Assembly: GCA_949290355.1 (NCBI GenBank)
Contig: CASERN010000011.1
Span: forward strand, 248,001-312,000
DNA from: an uncultured bacterium
Lineage (GTDB): Bacteria > Cyanobacteriota > Vampirovibrionia > Gastranaerophilales > Gastranaerophilaceae
Direction: 5' to 3'
Length of the DNA stretch: 64,000 nucleotides
Part shown: one piece after another, positions 7,939 to 17,878 of the stretch
How positions within the stretch are numbered: the first letter of the stretch is position 1
How the letters are laid out: every line of letters starts with the position of its first letter
The notes under the pieces: generated by a model
Databases searched by the model: none
Seen by the model: the letters and a program-made list of their open reading frames with translations, nothing else
What the model was told of the DNA's origin: nothing
Made by a program: the position numbers and the translations under genes

Positions 7939-8685
7939 TTAAGCAACTGAATATGATTTATAGTTTGAAAATATTTCTTTTACGTATTTTTGAGTTTCCT
8001 TAAAAGGTGGGATTCCGTTATATTTGTCTACATTTCCCATTCCAGCGTTGTAAGCTGCAAGTGCTAATTTTACATTACCGTTATATCTTCCCAATAATTT
8101 TTTCATATATTTAACCCCTGCTTCTATGTTTTGAGCGGGATCATATATATCTTTTACCCCAAGACTTTTGGCAGTGCTTGGCATAAGCTGCATCAGACCT
8201 TTAGCTCCGCTTGGAGATGTGGCATTTGGGTTAAAACCTGATTCCTTATCAATCATTGCAAGTATAAGTTTTTTGTTTACGCCGTATTTTTCAGCAGTTT
8301 TGCAAGCAAGAAGTACTATTTTACTTTTAGGCAAAACTTTTTTTGTATGGTTGATATTATCTGTGCTATCCAGATTATTAAGTAGTGAGTTTAAATTAAA
8401 TAATGAACTGAAAGGATTTGATATTGGTGCATAAAAATTTGTGAAATTTGTAAAATTAGGGAAATTGCAGAAATTATTGCTGAAAATAGATGGAGTAAAT
8501 GAAGAAAATGGATTGATACCCATATTAAAATTGTATGGCGCTAGAGGTATTTGTGTTTGATAAAATGAAAATGGGTTAAATATGCCAAAATTTGACGGAT
8601 AATAGTTCATTCCGCCAAATAGCCCAAATGGTGAAAATTTTGAAGTATAGCTGTTATTTAGTATTCCCCAATTTGTTGCAAACAT
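7939..8685 (-). CDS. Lytic transglycosylase (SLT domain), no Sec signal
   Basis: 248 residues from the ATG preceded by AGGGAAG; a TTG 16 codons upstream is possible. Residues about 122-240 are a Slt70-type lysozyme-like domain: catalytic glutamate E148 in KESGFNPNA, then [13 protein letters not shown] and [10 protein letters not shown]. It cleaves peptidoglycan glycan strands. The first 110 residues are rich in Asn, Phe, Pro and Ser and show no Sec signal or lipobox. Such an enzyme must still reach the wall, so export by another route is a fair guess. It lies upstream of minC on the same strand with an 82-base gap. Confident for domain, not for biological role. Confidence 0.85.
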   Translation of the reverse strand: MFATNWGILNNSYTSKFSPFGLFGGMNYYPSNFGIFNPFSFYQTQIPLAPYNFNMGINPFSSFTPSIFSNNFCNFPNFTNFTNFYAPISNPFSSLFNLNSLLNNLDSTDNINHTKKVLPKSKIVLLACKTAEKYGVNKKLILAMIDKESGFNPNATSPSGAKGLMQLMPSTAKSLGVKDIYDPAQNIEAGVKYMKKLLGRYNGNVKLALAAYNAGMGNVDKYNGIPPFKETQKYVKEIFSNYKSYSVA

Positions 8686-8751
8686 TTTCTTCCCTATAAT
8701 TTTCCCCGTTATATATATAAAGTCTTTAGACAAATGAAAATTGATTAGAAT

Positions 8752-8765
8752 TTAAGACATGTTAA
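8752..8765. promoter_or_regulatory. Shared 14-base element (copy 1)
   Basis: TTAAGACATGTTAA occurs here in the divergent slt/nrtR-like intergenic region and again at 41493-41506 upstream of an orphan gene of the axial-like cluster. Its central ACATGT is self-complementary. It may be a binding site shared by the two loci, but chance recurrence in AT-rich DNA cannot be excluded. Confidence 0.3.
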
Positions 8766-8770
8766 AAAAT

Positions 8771-8793
8771 GTTAATAATTTAAAACTATTAAC
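8771..8793. promoter_or_regulatory. Palindrome upstream of NrtR-like gene
   Basis: GTTAATA and TATTAAC form a perfect 7-base inverted repeat with a 9-base spacer, 52 bases before the NrtR-like start. Regulators of this family commonly bind palindromes near their own genes, so autoregulation is plausible. Only the repeat is seen directly. Confidence 0.4.
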
Positions 8794-8844
8794 TAATGTA
8801 AATTTATTTTTTTATTGTATTATTATTTTAGGGACAGAGAATTT

Positions 8845-9531
8845 ATGATTTTTAATGAAACCAAAACGCACGAAATTACAGTTGACGTAGTTATTGTAAC
8901 AATGAAGAATGACGCATTGCAGGTATTACTAGTAAAGCGTCTTAATGAACCATTTAAAGACAAGTGGGCAATCCCAGGCGGTTATGTCAGATTGTCGGAA
9001 AACTTGGATCAAGCTGCATTAAGAGTGTTAAAAGAACGTACCAATGTCGATAATATCTATCTTGAACAGTTGTATACATTCGGTGATCCATTGCGACATC
9101 CTAATGCTCGTGTTATAACTTGTGCGTATTTTGCTCTTGTAAGAGCAGAAGATATGAAAATTGTTACAACTCCAGAGTTAGGTTGGCATAAAATTTCTGA
9201 ATTGCCTCCTTTAGCGTTTGACCATAAGGAAATTATTGAATATTCACTGAAAAGAACCCGTGAAAGATTAGAATTATGTCCTGTTGCATACCAGTTGCTA
9301 AATGAAAAATTTACTCTTACTGAGATGCAAAAAGCTTATGAATTGATAATGGGTAAAAAACTTGATAAAAGAAATTTCAGAAAAAAAGCTCTTGCTACTG
9401 AAGGTTTGATAGAACTTAATGAATACACAAAATCTTCTTCAAAAAGACCTGCAAGATTATATACATTTGAAAATATTAAGTTGAATTCAAAAAGAGCCCA
9501 CTTTATTTCAAAGAAAAAGGAGAAAAAATAA
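8845..9531 (+). CDS. NrtR-like regulator (degenerate Nudix plus winged helix)
   Basis: 228 residues from the ATG with AGGGACAG upstream; a TTG ten codons earlier is less likely. Residues about 8-140 are a Nudix fold (VDVVIVTMKNDALQVLLVKR, WAIPGGYVRLSENLDQAAL). The catalytic REUXEE motif reads RVLKER, so hydrolase activity is doubtful. The C-terminal about 75 residues are basic and fit the winged-helix of NrtR regulators, which sense ADP-ribose and control NAD metabolism. The operon partners (secG, tcdA, SDR, HD) are not NAD genes, so targets are unknown. Ends directly at the secG start. Confidence 0.75.
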   Translation: MIFNETKTHEITVDVVIVTMKNDALQVLLVKRLNEPFKDKWAIPGGYVRLSENLDQAALRVLKERTNVDNIYLEQLYTFGDPLRHPNARVITCAYFALVRAEDMKIVTTPELGWHKISELPPLAFDHKEIIEYSLKRTRERLELCPVAYQLLNEKFTLTEMQKAYELIMGKKLDKRNFRKKALATEGLIELNEYTKSSSKRPARLYTFENIKLNSKRAHFISKKKEKK

Positions 9532-9759
9532 ATGTTAGTTAATTTAGTATGGGCTGTACAAATAATTTCAGCTTTATTATTAATAGTTTTGATATTATTA
9601 CATTCCCCAAAGGGTGATGGAATCGCAGGTATTGGCGGTGCATCTCATGTTTTTGCTTCTCAAAAGAGTGCTGAAAAAGGTTTGAATAAATTGACAGGTA
9701 TTGTTTCTGCAATTTTTCTAATTTGTACATTTTTATTAGGTTTCGGCATAATTAAGTAG
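9532..9759 (+). CDS. secG: SecG, protein translocase subunit
   Basis: 75 residues with two membrane segments (about 3-22 and 54-73) flanking a loop with the conserved SPKGDGIAGIGGASHVFASQ stretch. SecG assists SecYE in protein translocation across the inner membrane. The ATG immediately follows the stop of the NrtR-like gene, and the next gene begins 5 bases after its stop, so it is cotranscribed with neighbours of other functions. Confidence 0.92.
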   Translation: MLVNLVWAVQIISALLLIVLILLHSPKGDGIAGIGGASHVFASQKSAEKGLNKLTGIVSAIFLICTFLLGFGIIK

Positions 9760-9764
9760 TTAAT

Positions 9765-10508
9765 ATGAATGAAATATTTTCAAGAAATGAATTGTTTTGG
9801 GGAGAAGAAAATCAAAATCTTCTCTCTTTCAGACATGTCGCAGTTTTTGGACTTGGCGGAGTTGGAGGCTTTTGTGCTGAAGCTTTAGTTCGAGCAGGAA
9901 TTGGTGAGCTAACAATTGTGGATTTTGACGATGTGTCTTTAAGTAATATAAACAGACAAATTGTAGCTTTACATTCTACTGTTGGGAAAAGTAAGACAGA
10001 GCTTTTTGCTGCTAGATTGAAAGATATAAATCCTCATATAAAGTTGAATGTAATAAATGATTTTTATACAGGAAATATAGATTTGTCAAAAGTTGATTAT
10101 GTCGCAGATGCTATTGATACAATGCGTTCTAAAATAGAGCTTTTAGAAACATGTGTAAAACAAAAAATCCATGTCATAAGTTCTATGGGGGCTGGAAATA
10201 GAATGGATCCAACGTTATTGTATATTTCAGATATTTCTAAAATAGAAAATAAGAATATGCCTTTTATTTCTAATATAATTTATCAATTAAAAAAAAGAGG
10301 AATTGAAGATGGTATTCCAGTAGTAGCAAGCAGAGAAAAACCTTTTGTTCAACAAAAGATATCATCAACTGAAAAAATAACGACTAAAAATGGTGAAAAT
10401 ATAGAATTTAAAAAAATTACTCCTTCTTCAACTCCTTTTGTAGCAAGTTGTGCCGGAATTTTTATGGCATCATATATTACTAAAAGTTTTTTTAAGGAGT
10501 ACAGATAA
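9765..10508 (+). CDS. tcdA: ThiF/E1-like protein, probable tRNA t6A dehydratase TcdA
   Basis: 247 residues. The nucleotide-binding motif VFGLGGVGGFCAEALVRAGI (about 28-47) is followed by DFDDVSLSNINRQ and KSKTELFAARLKDINP, as in TcdA/CsdL, which adenylates and cyclises t6A37 of tRNAs to ct6A. Length and the ASCAGIF C-terminal region agree with the family. Other ThiF relatives (MoeB, ThiF) cannot be fully excluded. Its stop overlaps the SDR start. Confidence 0.8.
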   Translation: MNEIFSRNELFWGEENQNLLSFRHVAVFGLGGVGGFCAEALVRAGIGELTIVDFDDVSLSNINRQIVALHSTVGKSKTELFAARLKDINPHIKLNVINDFYTGNIDLSKVDYVADAIDTMRSKIELLETCVKQKIHVISSMGAGNRMDPTLLYISDISKIENKNMPFISNIIYQLKKRGIEDGIPVVASREKPFVQQKISSTEKITTKNGENIEFKKITPSSTPFVASCAGIFMASYITKSFFKEYR

Positions 10509-11209
10509 TGAATATATTAGTAACAGGTGCTTCAAAGGGTATTGGAAATATAATAGCTAAAGAACTTCAAAGTATTGGAGAAGTTTTTGTAACAGGTAGA
10601 AATGAACAGGCTCTTGCGGCTTGTAATGCAAAAGGTTTTTGTATTTGTGATTTATCCAAAGACATAAATAATCTTGTCAATTTTATTGTAGAAAAAAATA
10701 TTGATGTTTTAATAAACAATGCAGGTGAGTATATTTATTCTGAGTTAGAAACTATGAATATTGTTGATATCCAAAGATTATATCAAACAAATTTGATAGC
10801 ACCTGCTTATTTGATATCAAAATCTATCCCCCACATGAAAGAACAAAAGTGGGGAAGAATAATTAATATTGGATCTATATCAGGTGTAATGGGAGAGGCG
10901 TATGCAAGTATATATTCGTCTTCCAAGGCTGGTCTTATTGGTCTTACAAAGGCATTGGCACTGGAGTTGGCAGAATATAATATTACAGTTAATACAATAA
11001 ATCCTGGTTGGGTAGAAACAGAGCTTGGTATGAATTCAATAGAGGATAGCGAATTTTCAAAAGAAGAAATAATTGATACAATTCCTCAAAAACGTTTTGT
11101 AAAACCCGAAGAGGTTGCAAAACTTTGTAAATACTTGATTTCTGAAGATGCGAAGGGTATTACTGGACAGTCAATAAATTTATGTGCGGGACTAAGTGTA
11201 GGTATATAA
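10508..11209 (+). CDS. Short-chain dehydrogenase, FabG-like
   Basis: 233 residues. NAD(P)-binding TGASKGIGN near the start, NNAG at about 75-78, and the catalytic Ser-Tyr-Lys set in GSISGVMGEAYASIYSSSKAG are intact. This looks like a 3-oxoacyl-ACP reductase or related oxidoreductase; substrate cannot be told from sequence. ATG overlaps the tcdA stop, and its stop overlaps the next start (TAATG), so it is translationally coupled in the secG operon. Confidence 0.85.
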   Translation: MNILVTGASKGIGNIIAKELQSIGEVFVTGRNEQALAACNAKGFCICDLSKDINNLVNFIVEKNIDVLINNAGEYIYSELETMNIVDIQRLYQTNLIAPAYLISKSIPHMKEQKWGRIINIGSISGVMGEAYASIYSSSKAGLIGLTKALALELAEYNITVNTINPGWVETELGMNSIEDSEFSKEEIIDTIPQKRFVKPEEVAKLCKYLISEDAKGITGQSINLCAGLSVGI

Positions 11210-11835
11210 TGGACCAAGAACTTAAAGATTATATTGAGACTATTATTATTCCTAAATATTCAGCTTTTGATAAAGGACATGGTATAGACCATGTAAGAAC
11301 TGTTATTGAGGAAAGTGTTAAACTTGCAAAAGTATGTGGCGCAAATCTTGATTACGCATATGTAATAGCTGCATATCATGATTTAGGTTTGTGCAAGAGT
11401 AGAGAATTACATCATATCATTTCAGGAGAAATATTAGAAGCGGATAATCGTTTGAGACAATGGTTTTCGCCTGATATAATAAAAATTATGAAAGAAGCAG
11501 TAGAAGATCATAGAGCTTCTGCTAAAAAAACTCCAAGGAGTATATATGGAAAAATTGTTGCAGAAGCTGACAGAGATATTGTCCCTATGAAAATTATAAA
11601 ACGTACTATCCAATATTCAATTGCAAATACAGATTCTATTGATAAGGAAGTTCATTGGAACAACCTTTTAAGGCATATGGATGAAAAATATGCAGAAGGC
11701 GGATATATGAAACTGTGGTTTGAAAATTCTAAAAATGCTTTGCAATTGAATGAACTTCGAAGGATTATTGCTGATAAAAAACTGTTAAGACAATTTTTTG
11801 AAAAATTCTATAATGAAGAACTAGTTAATATATAA
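11209..11835 (+). CDS. HD-domain phosphohydrolase
   Basis: 208 residues from the coupled ATG (TAATG) with AGG upstream. HD superfamily metal ligands are visible: GHGIDHVRTV (first His), AAYHDLG (His-Asp pair, about residue 56) and AEADRDIV (distal Asp). Such proteins hydrolyse phosphate esters, often nucleotides. The substrate is unknown. Last gene of the operon; it faces an orphan gene 16 bases away with no clear terminator between. Confidence 0.82.
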   Translation: MDQELKDYIETIIIPKYSAFDKGHGIDHVRTVIEESVKLAKVCGANLDYAYVIAAYHDLGLCKSRELHHIISGEILEADNRLRQWFSPDIIKIMKEAVEDHRASAKKTPRSIYGKIVAEADRDIVPMKIIKRTIQYSIANTDSIDKEVHWNNLLRHMDEKYAEGGYMKLWFENSKNALQLNELRRIIADKKLLRQFFEKFYNEELVNI

Positions 11836-11851
11836 AAATTGTTTTAAAATA

Positions 11852-12229
11852 TTATTTTTTCCCAAATATGCTATTGTATTTTTGAGTAACATAATTTATT
11901 GGGGCATTAATAAATTTGTTGTATAAATCTTCATCAGATTTGCCAGATGTTGATAAGCAGAAAAAATTATTCTTAGAATTAATCCCTCTAATTTTATCAA
12001 TAATTTTCTGGATTCCTATGGGGACAATGTTACTAATAATAAAAGCCGGATGAGTTTGTCCTTCATTACTTTTTATTTTTACATAATCAATATCTGCATT
12101 ATATTTTTTGCCAAAATTTTTTAATGTATTTGAAGATTCAATTGTTTTTTTTGCAATTTGGGGTATGTTTTTTTTATATCTTAAACCTTTAAAAGTTTGG
12201 GGGTTCTGTATACAATAGTTAATTTCCAT
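11852..12229 (-). CDS. Hypothetical protein, 125 aa
   Basis: I do not recognise this protein. It has 125 residues, is basic, and has no signal peptide or membrane segment. The N-terminal MEINYCIQNPQTFKG is followed by a mixed alpha/beta-looking region. An ATG with a weakly purine-rich leader starts it, 13 bases downstream of the GT9 gene on the same strand, so the two may be cotranscribed. The coding call rests on length, position and amino-acid makeup. Confidence 0.6.
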   Translation of the reverse strand: MEINYCIQNPQTFKGLRYKKNIPQIAKKTIESSNTLKNFGKKYNADIDYVKIKSNEGQTHPAFIISNIVPIGIQKIIDKIRGINSKNNFFCLSTSGKSDEDLYNKFINAPINYVTQKYNSIFGKK

Positions 12230-12242
12230 TTATTTCACTTTC

Positions 12243-13220
12243 TTATAGTATCATATCTACAATATCTTTAGCTGTGATTTTAAGACAGTCTAAAGATTCA
12301 CAAGTTGTTTGTCTATGTTCCCACAAACATGGTTTAATTGGACATTTATCATGTGCTTTGACAGGGGTAACATTTTCTGATTGTGGAATTAATTTTTTAT
12401 CATCTGTTGGTCCAAAAATAACAAAAGTTTTGGTCTTCATTGCTACTGCGACATGTAAAGGAGCAGAGTCCGAGCAGATGAATTGTTCTGCTTTCCCTAT
12501 GAGGATAGCTAGATCCTTTAGACTTTTTGTTTTTCCATAGTAATCTTCAAAATTTTTATTTTTTGTTCTATCACGAATTGTATCAATTACTTCCTTATCA
12601 TCAGGACCACCTGCAAGTATAACTTTTTTCCCTTTCGCTAAGAGTAAGTCAACTGTTTCTGCCCAAATTTCAGGATTAACAGTTTTAACCATTCCCTTTT
12701 GGATGCTCATTTTACTTACACCCGGATGAATAAGAACTGAATTTTTAATTTTTTCTTGAGGCTCAACATTAATTTCCGGTAAATCGGTTTTTTGATCTGT
12801 AATCGGTGAAATCAAGTCATGGTACATCTTACAAGCATACTGGTTTTTATTTAAAGGAATTGCTTCTGTCAATAAAATTTGGCTTAATTTACCAGTGTCA
12901 TATCCGTACTTCCTTTTAATCCCTGTTAGTGTCAAAAGGATACTGATTAACTTGTTCCCGCCTGATGATATAACCATATCAAAATGACCTTTACGTGCCA
13001 GATATACAAGTTTTAAAAGTTCTGTATATTTATTTTTACCTTTAATGTCAATTAAGAACAAATCGTCAATTATATCAGTCAAATCTTTAACGCTTTTACT
13101 TCTAGGTTCAAGTGCCAGCGTGATTTTTGAATTTGGATATTCTTTTTTTAAAGATATTAGAGTTGGCAGGAAAAAAATTTCATCACCTATCCCGCCAAAA
13201 TTTATTGCTAAAATATTCAT
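12243..13220 (-). CDS. Glycosyltransferase family 9 (heptosyltransferase-like)
   Basis: 325 residues from ATG. The N-terminal MNILAINFGGIGDEIFFLPTL and the C-terminal QFICSDSAPLHVAVAMKTKTFVIFGPTD are signatures of GT9 enzymes, which transfer heptose or similar sugars onto lipopolysaccharide core. The sugar here is unknown. A TATAAT box ends only 6 bases before this ATG and no Shine-Dalgarno is visible, so the mRNA may be leaderless. It is divergent from comM across 42 bases. Confidence 0.85.
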   Translation of the reverse strand: MNILAINFGGIGDEIFFLPTLISLKKEYPNSKITLALEPRSKSVKDLTDIIDDLFLIDIKGKNKYTELLKLVYLARKGHFDMVISSGGNKLISILLTLTGIKRKYGYDTGKLSQILLTEAIPLNKNQYACKMYHDLISPITDQKTDLPEINVEPQEKIKNSVLIHPGVSKMSIQKGMVKTVNPEIWAETVDLLLAKGKKVILAGGPDDKEVIDTIRDRTKNKNFEDYYGKTKSLKDLAILIGKAEQFICSDSAPLHVAVAMKTKTFVIFGPTDDKKLIPQSENVTPVKAHDKCPIKPCLWEHRQTTCESLDCLKITAKDIVDMIL

Positions 13221-13234
13221 GCTCAAATTATACA
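13205..13234. promoter_or_regulatory. Overlapping divergent promoters of GT9 gene and comM
   Basis: Only 42 bases separate the two starts. Plus strand: TTGCTA, 18 bases, TATACA (13229-13234) for comM, giving a leader of about 20 bases. Minus strand: TATAAT (13227-13232) 6 bases before the GT9 start, with no good -35. The two -10 boxes overlap, so the genes probably cannot be initiated at the same moment. Confidence 0.45.
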
Positions 13235-13262
13235 ATAAAAATATTTGTAGTAGTATATTTAT

Positions 13263-14795
13263 ATGGTAAATAAAGTAACAACTGCAACAGTCATTGGTCT
13301 AAATGCTTACAAAGTTTCGGTGGAGACGGATGTTTTGAATTCTCTTCCATCTTTTTCAATTGTAGGTTTGCCTGATGTTGCTATTAATGAGGCAAGGGAT
13401 AGGGTTCGTTCTGCAATAAAAAATTCAGGATTTACATTTCCTGCAAAAAAAGTGGTAGTGAATCTTGCTCCAGCAGATTTAAAAAAAGAAGGATCAAATT
13501 TCGACCTCCCGATTGCAATTGGTTTGTTAGTTGAAGAAGGTGTGTTGGAAGAAAGCAAGATAAAGGATTTTGCTTTTATTGGAGAGCTTTCTCTTGATGG
13601 ATCTTTAAGAGGAGTAAATGGAGTTTTGCCTCTTGTTTTAGGTTTAAAAGAAAGCGGTATTAAAAATATATTTGTTCCCGAAATTAATGCTAATGAGGCA
13701 GCACTTGCAGGCGACATTAATATTTTTGGGGCCTCTTCTTTACAGGATGTTGTGTATCATTTTGATGATGCAACTTTACAACCGACAATTGTTGATATAA
13801 ATAAATATTTGGATAAAGAATCATATCAAGAATTTAATTTTGATTTCAAAGATGTAAAAGGACAACAAAAAGCTAAAAGAGCATTAGAAATTGCTGCAGC
13901 TGGCGGACATAATATGTTGATGATTGGCTCCCCAGGTTCAGGAAAAACTCTTATGGCAAAATGTTTTGCCTCAATACTGCCCCCGTTAGAACTCTCAGAA
14001 GCATTAGAATTGACAAAAATCTATAGTATATCGGGGCTTTTATCTTCAAAGGAACCTTTGATGACAAAAAGACCTTTTAGAGCAGTGCATCATACAGCAT
14101 CATCAACTGGAATAATTGGCGGAGGATCTAATCCAAAACCTGGAGAAATAACTCTGGCTCATAGAGGTGTACTTTTTTTGGATGAAATGGTGGAATTCCC
14201 AAGAAATGTTTTAGAAGTATTAAGGCAACCCCTTGAAGATGGAGAAATTGTTATATCTCGTGCAAAGCATTCAATAAAATATCCTGCAAAATTTATGTTG
14301 CTTGGCGCAATGAATCCTTGTCCTTGCGGATATTTTGGAGATAAACAGAAACAATGCACATGCTCTGATTTTCAGATAAACAGGTATCTTGCAAGATTGT
14401 CAGGTCCTTTATTAGAAAGAATTGATTTACAGGTGGAAGTCCAAAGGTTGTCTCCTGAAGAGTTGTCTGATAAATCTACTTCAAATGAATCATCAGCAGA
14501 TATTCGAAAACGTGTAATAAATGCCCGAAAAATTCAAAACAACAGATACAAAGGGGATGGAATACTTACAAATTCTGAATTAACATCAAAATTGATAAAA
14601 AAATATTGTAAGCTCACTCCTCAATCAGAAAATATTTTGAAAGCAGCTGTAATAAAATACCAGCTTTCAGGTCGTAGATATGATAAAATTTTAAAACTTG
14701 CAAGAACAATTGCAGATCTTGATTCTTCTGAGAATATTGACCAGATTCATTTGACTCAAGCATTGCAATATAGAATGCTTAACCTGTCAAATTAA
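13263..14795 (+). CDS. comM: ComM/YifB family AAA+ ATPase (Mg-chelatase-like)
   Basis: 510 residues, the standard length. An N-terminal ChlI-like region is followed by Walker A GSPGSGKT (about 221-228), Walker B VLFLDEM and a C-terminal Mg-chelatase-type domain; a Cys-rich PCPCGYFGDKQKQCTCSD stretch is typical. ComM is a helicase for branch migration during natural transformation, so DNA uptake via the type IV pilus further on would fit. Its end overlaps the convergent chrA gene by 17 bases. No Shine-Dalgarno is seen. Confidence 0.93.
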   Translation: MVNKVTTATVIGLNAYKVSVETDVLNSLPSFSIVGLPDVAINEARDRVRSAIKNSGFTFPAKKVVVNLAPADLKKEGSNFDLPIAIGLLVEEGVLEESKIKDFAFIGELSLDGSLRGVNGVLPLVLGLKESGIKNIFVPEINANEAALAGDINIFGASSLQDVVYHFDDATLQPTIVDINKYLDKESYQEFNFDFKDVKGQQKAKRALEIAAAGGHNMLMIGSPGSGKTLMAKCFASILPPLELSEALELTKIYSISGLLSSKEPLMTKRPFRAVHHTASSTGIIGGGSNPKPGEITLAHRGVLFLDEMVEFPRNVLEVLRQPLEDGEIVISRAKHSIKYPAKFMLLGAMNPCPCGYFGDKQKQCTCSDFQINRYLARLSGPLLERIDLQVEVQRLSPEELSDKSTSNESSADIRKRVINARKIQNNRYKGDGILTNSELTSKLIKKYCKLTPQSENILKAAVIKYQLSGRRYDKILKLARTIADLDSSENIDQIHLTQALQYRMLNLSN

Positions 14796-15309
14796 AAAAT
14801 CCTGCTATTAATCCGACTAATGCTGAAACCCCAAGATAGAACAATGGATCACGTTTTTCTGTAATACTTGCAATAAACAACCCTGTCAAAAGTACCATTC
14901 CAAATAAATTTATATTATTAATAAACATATCAACGCCTACTGCAGCTAAAAGTCCGCAACCTGTTGGTTTTAGTATATATATTACGGATTTTACATATTT
15001 ATTATGTTTAAATTGTTCTAGAAGTTTTGAAATAATAATAACAATAATAAAAGAAGGAAGTATTACAGAAGTTGTTGCGATTAATGATCCTAAAATTCCT
15101 GCAGTTTTAAACCCTGCAAAGGTAGCAACATTCACTCCTACAGGGCCTGGAGTGATTGATGATAATGCAATCATATCTGTCAGTTGTTTTGTGGTATACC
15201 ATTTTTGAGTATCTGCAATATGGTAAAGAAATGGTAATGTAGCATATCCTCCACCAAATGAAAATAGACCAATATGGAAAAATTCTAAAAATAATTTTAC
15301 ATATATCAT
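14779..15309 (-). CDS. chrA: Chromate transporter, half-size subunit 2
   Basis: 176 residues with five or six membrane segments. The N-terminal FFHIGLFSFGGGYATLPFLYH and SSITPGPVGVNVATFAGFKTAG are the CHR-family signature. Half-size CHR proteins work as pairs. Its start overlaps the stop of the first half (ATGA), so both are made together. Physiological substrate may be chromate, sulfate or another anion. Tail overlaps comM. Confidence 0.88.
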   Translation of the reverse strand: MIYVKLFLEFFHIGLFSFGGGYATLPFLYHIADTQKWYTTKQLTDMIALSSITPGPVGVNVATFAGFKTAGILGSLIATTSVILPSFIIVIIISKLLEQFKHNKYVKSVIYILKPTGCGLLAAVGVDMFINNINLFGMVLLTGLFIASITEKRDPLFYLGVSALVGLIAGFFNLTG

Positions 15310-15866
15310 TTTTTATCTTCCCCATATTCTATTTTTTTCTCCTGCTGTAAAAACAATCCTATAAATATTGCAAGGATAATTAATACTGCAGGCGGAGCTT
15401 TAAATCCTGCAGAAAGAATAAATGTTACAAAAAATATGCAGCAAGAAAATTTATCTACAATACTTTTTTTCCACATTTCTTTTACCGCTAAATAAATAAG
15501 TATAACAACTCCGATACCTACTCCCCAGAAGAGGCTTTCAATAAACTTGAATTTAATAATTTCCTGTAAAAGTTTCGCTAATATAACTATAGATACAAAT
15601 GCCGGAAGTACTATTCCTACAATTGCAGCTATTGCTCCTGATATTTTTCTTAATTTGTACCCTACAAATATAGCTAAGTTTGCCGCAATAATTCCAGGAA
15701 TACTTTGACTTAATGCGTAATATTCACAAAGTTCATCATCATCTATCCAATGTTTTTTGTCAACAAGTTCTGCTTGTAAAAGCGGTAATATTACGTACCC
15801 TCCGCCTAATAGCAAAGTCCCGACCTTAAAAAAAGTTATAAATATCTGATATAATGTCTTTTTCAT
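15306..15866 (-). CDS. chrA: Chromate transporter, half-size subunit 1
   Basis: 186 residues, CHR family: FFKVGTLLLGGGYVILPLLQAE near the start and ALSQSIPGIIAANLAIFVGYK. It pairs with the following half-size gene. The ATG lies 2 bases after the atpC stop, so it is translationally linked to ATP synthase genes, an unusual partner. Function as an anion transporter is inferred from family. Confidence 0.88.
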   Translation of the reverse strand: MKKTLYQIFITFFKVGTLLLGGGYVILPLLQAELVDKKHWIDDDELCEYYALSQSIPGIIAANLAIFVGYKLRKISGAIAAIVGIVLPAFVSIVILAKLLQEIIKFKFIESLFWGVGIGVVILIYLAVKEMWKKSIVDKFSCCIFFVTFILSAGFKAPPAVLIILAIFIGLFLQQEKKIEYGEDKK

Positions 15867-15868
15867 AT

Positions 15869-16261
15869 TTATGAATTAAGTGTAGCTTTTAATCTTGCCA
15901 TTGCTCTAGCTAATGCGGCTTCAGCTCTTTTTGCATCAATTTCAGCTTCTTTATCTGCAAGTCTTGCTTGAGCCCTTTTCATTGCCTCTTTGGCTCTTGT
16001 TATATCAATCTCATCTCCACGTTCTGCAGTTGTCGTAAGGATAATAGCATTGTCGTCTTTGAATTGCAATACTCCGCCCATAGTTGTAAAGTATTTTGAC
16101 TCATTATTTTTTATTGTCTTTGTTACACCGATATCAAGAGCGGCCATGACGGGAACGTGCTTTTTTAAGATACCTATTTCACCATCTGTTGTTTTTGTGT
16201 AGATTTCATCGACATCTTCATCAAATACAACTTTTTCGTGTGTTATTATTTTCAAATGCAT
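15869..16261 (-). CDS. atpC: F-ATPase epsilon subunit
   Basis: 130 residues. The beta-sandwich N-terminal half (MHLKIITHEKVVFDEDVDEIYTKTTDGEIGILKKHVP, given by position 1-37) and the C-terminal helical pair (RAKEAMKRAQARLADKE) are typical. Epsilon is part of the rotor stalk and regulates ATPase activity. It follows atpD after 52 bases. The beta/epsilon pair away from other atp genes matches the cyanobacterial arrangement. Confidence 0.94.
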   Translation of the reverse strand: MHLKIITHEKVVFDEDVDEIYTKTTDGEIGILKKHVPVMAALDIGVTKTIKNNESKYFTTMGGVLQFKDDNAIILTTTAERGDEIDITRAKEAMKRAQARLADKEAEIDAKRAEAALARAMARLKATLNS

Positions 16262-16313
16262 AAAAATATCCTTCTGTTATCTATTAATTAAAACAGGATT
16301 TTAAAACCCTGTT

Positions 16314-17723
<1,410 letters not shown>

Positions 17724-17748
17724 TTAGTATCTCCTTATTTATAAGTCA

Positions 17749-17776
17749 ATTATATTACAAGAAAAAAAAATATCAA
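17749..17776 (-). promoter_or_regulatory. Promoter of atpD operon
   Basis: On the minus strand TTGATA, a 16-base T-rich spacer and a perfect TATAAT lie 25 bases before the atpD ATG. AAGGAG precedes the start codon, giving a short normal leader. Confidence 0.7.
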
Positions 17777-17828
17777 TTAACAATATATGAAATAAAATAA
17801 AAATTTCTGTAAAATTTTTTTATATTAC

Positions 17829-17857
17829 ACTAGCAAAAAATTTTTTTCTCATGTATT
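17829..17857 (+). repeat. A/T-tract element upstream of the P-loop kinase gene (copy 1)
   Basis: CTAGCAAAAAATTTTTTT followed by CTCATGT recurs at 60990-61015 with only two changes in 25 bases, and the GCAAAAAATTTT core also occurs at 58493. All three precede plus-strand genes. The A-run next to a T-run would bend DNA or act as an UP element. The role is inferred. Confidence 0.4.
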
Positions 17858-17878
17858 ATTACATTCATATAAAATTGT

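Noticed and set aside
13307..13717. Minus-strand frame inside comM
   Set aside because: Shadow of the strongly conserved comM reading frame.
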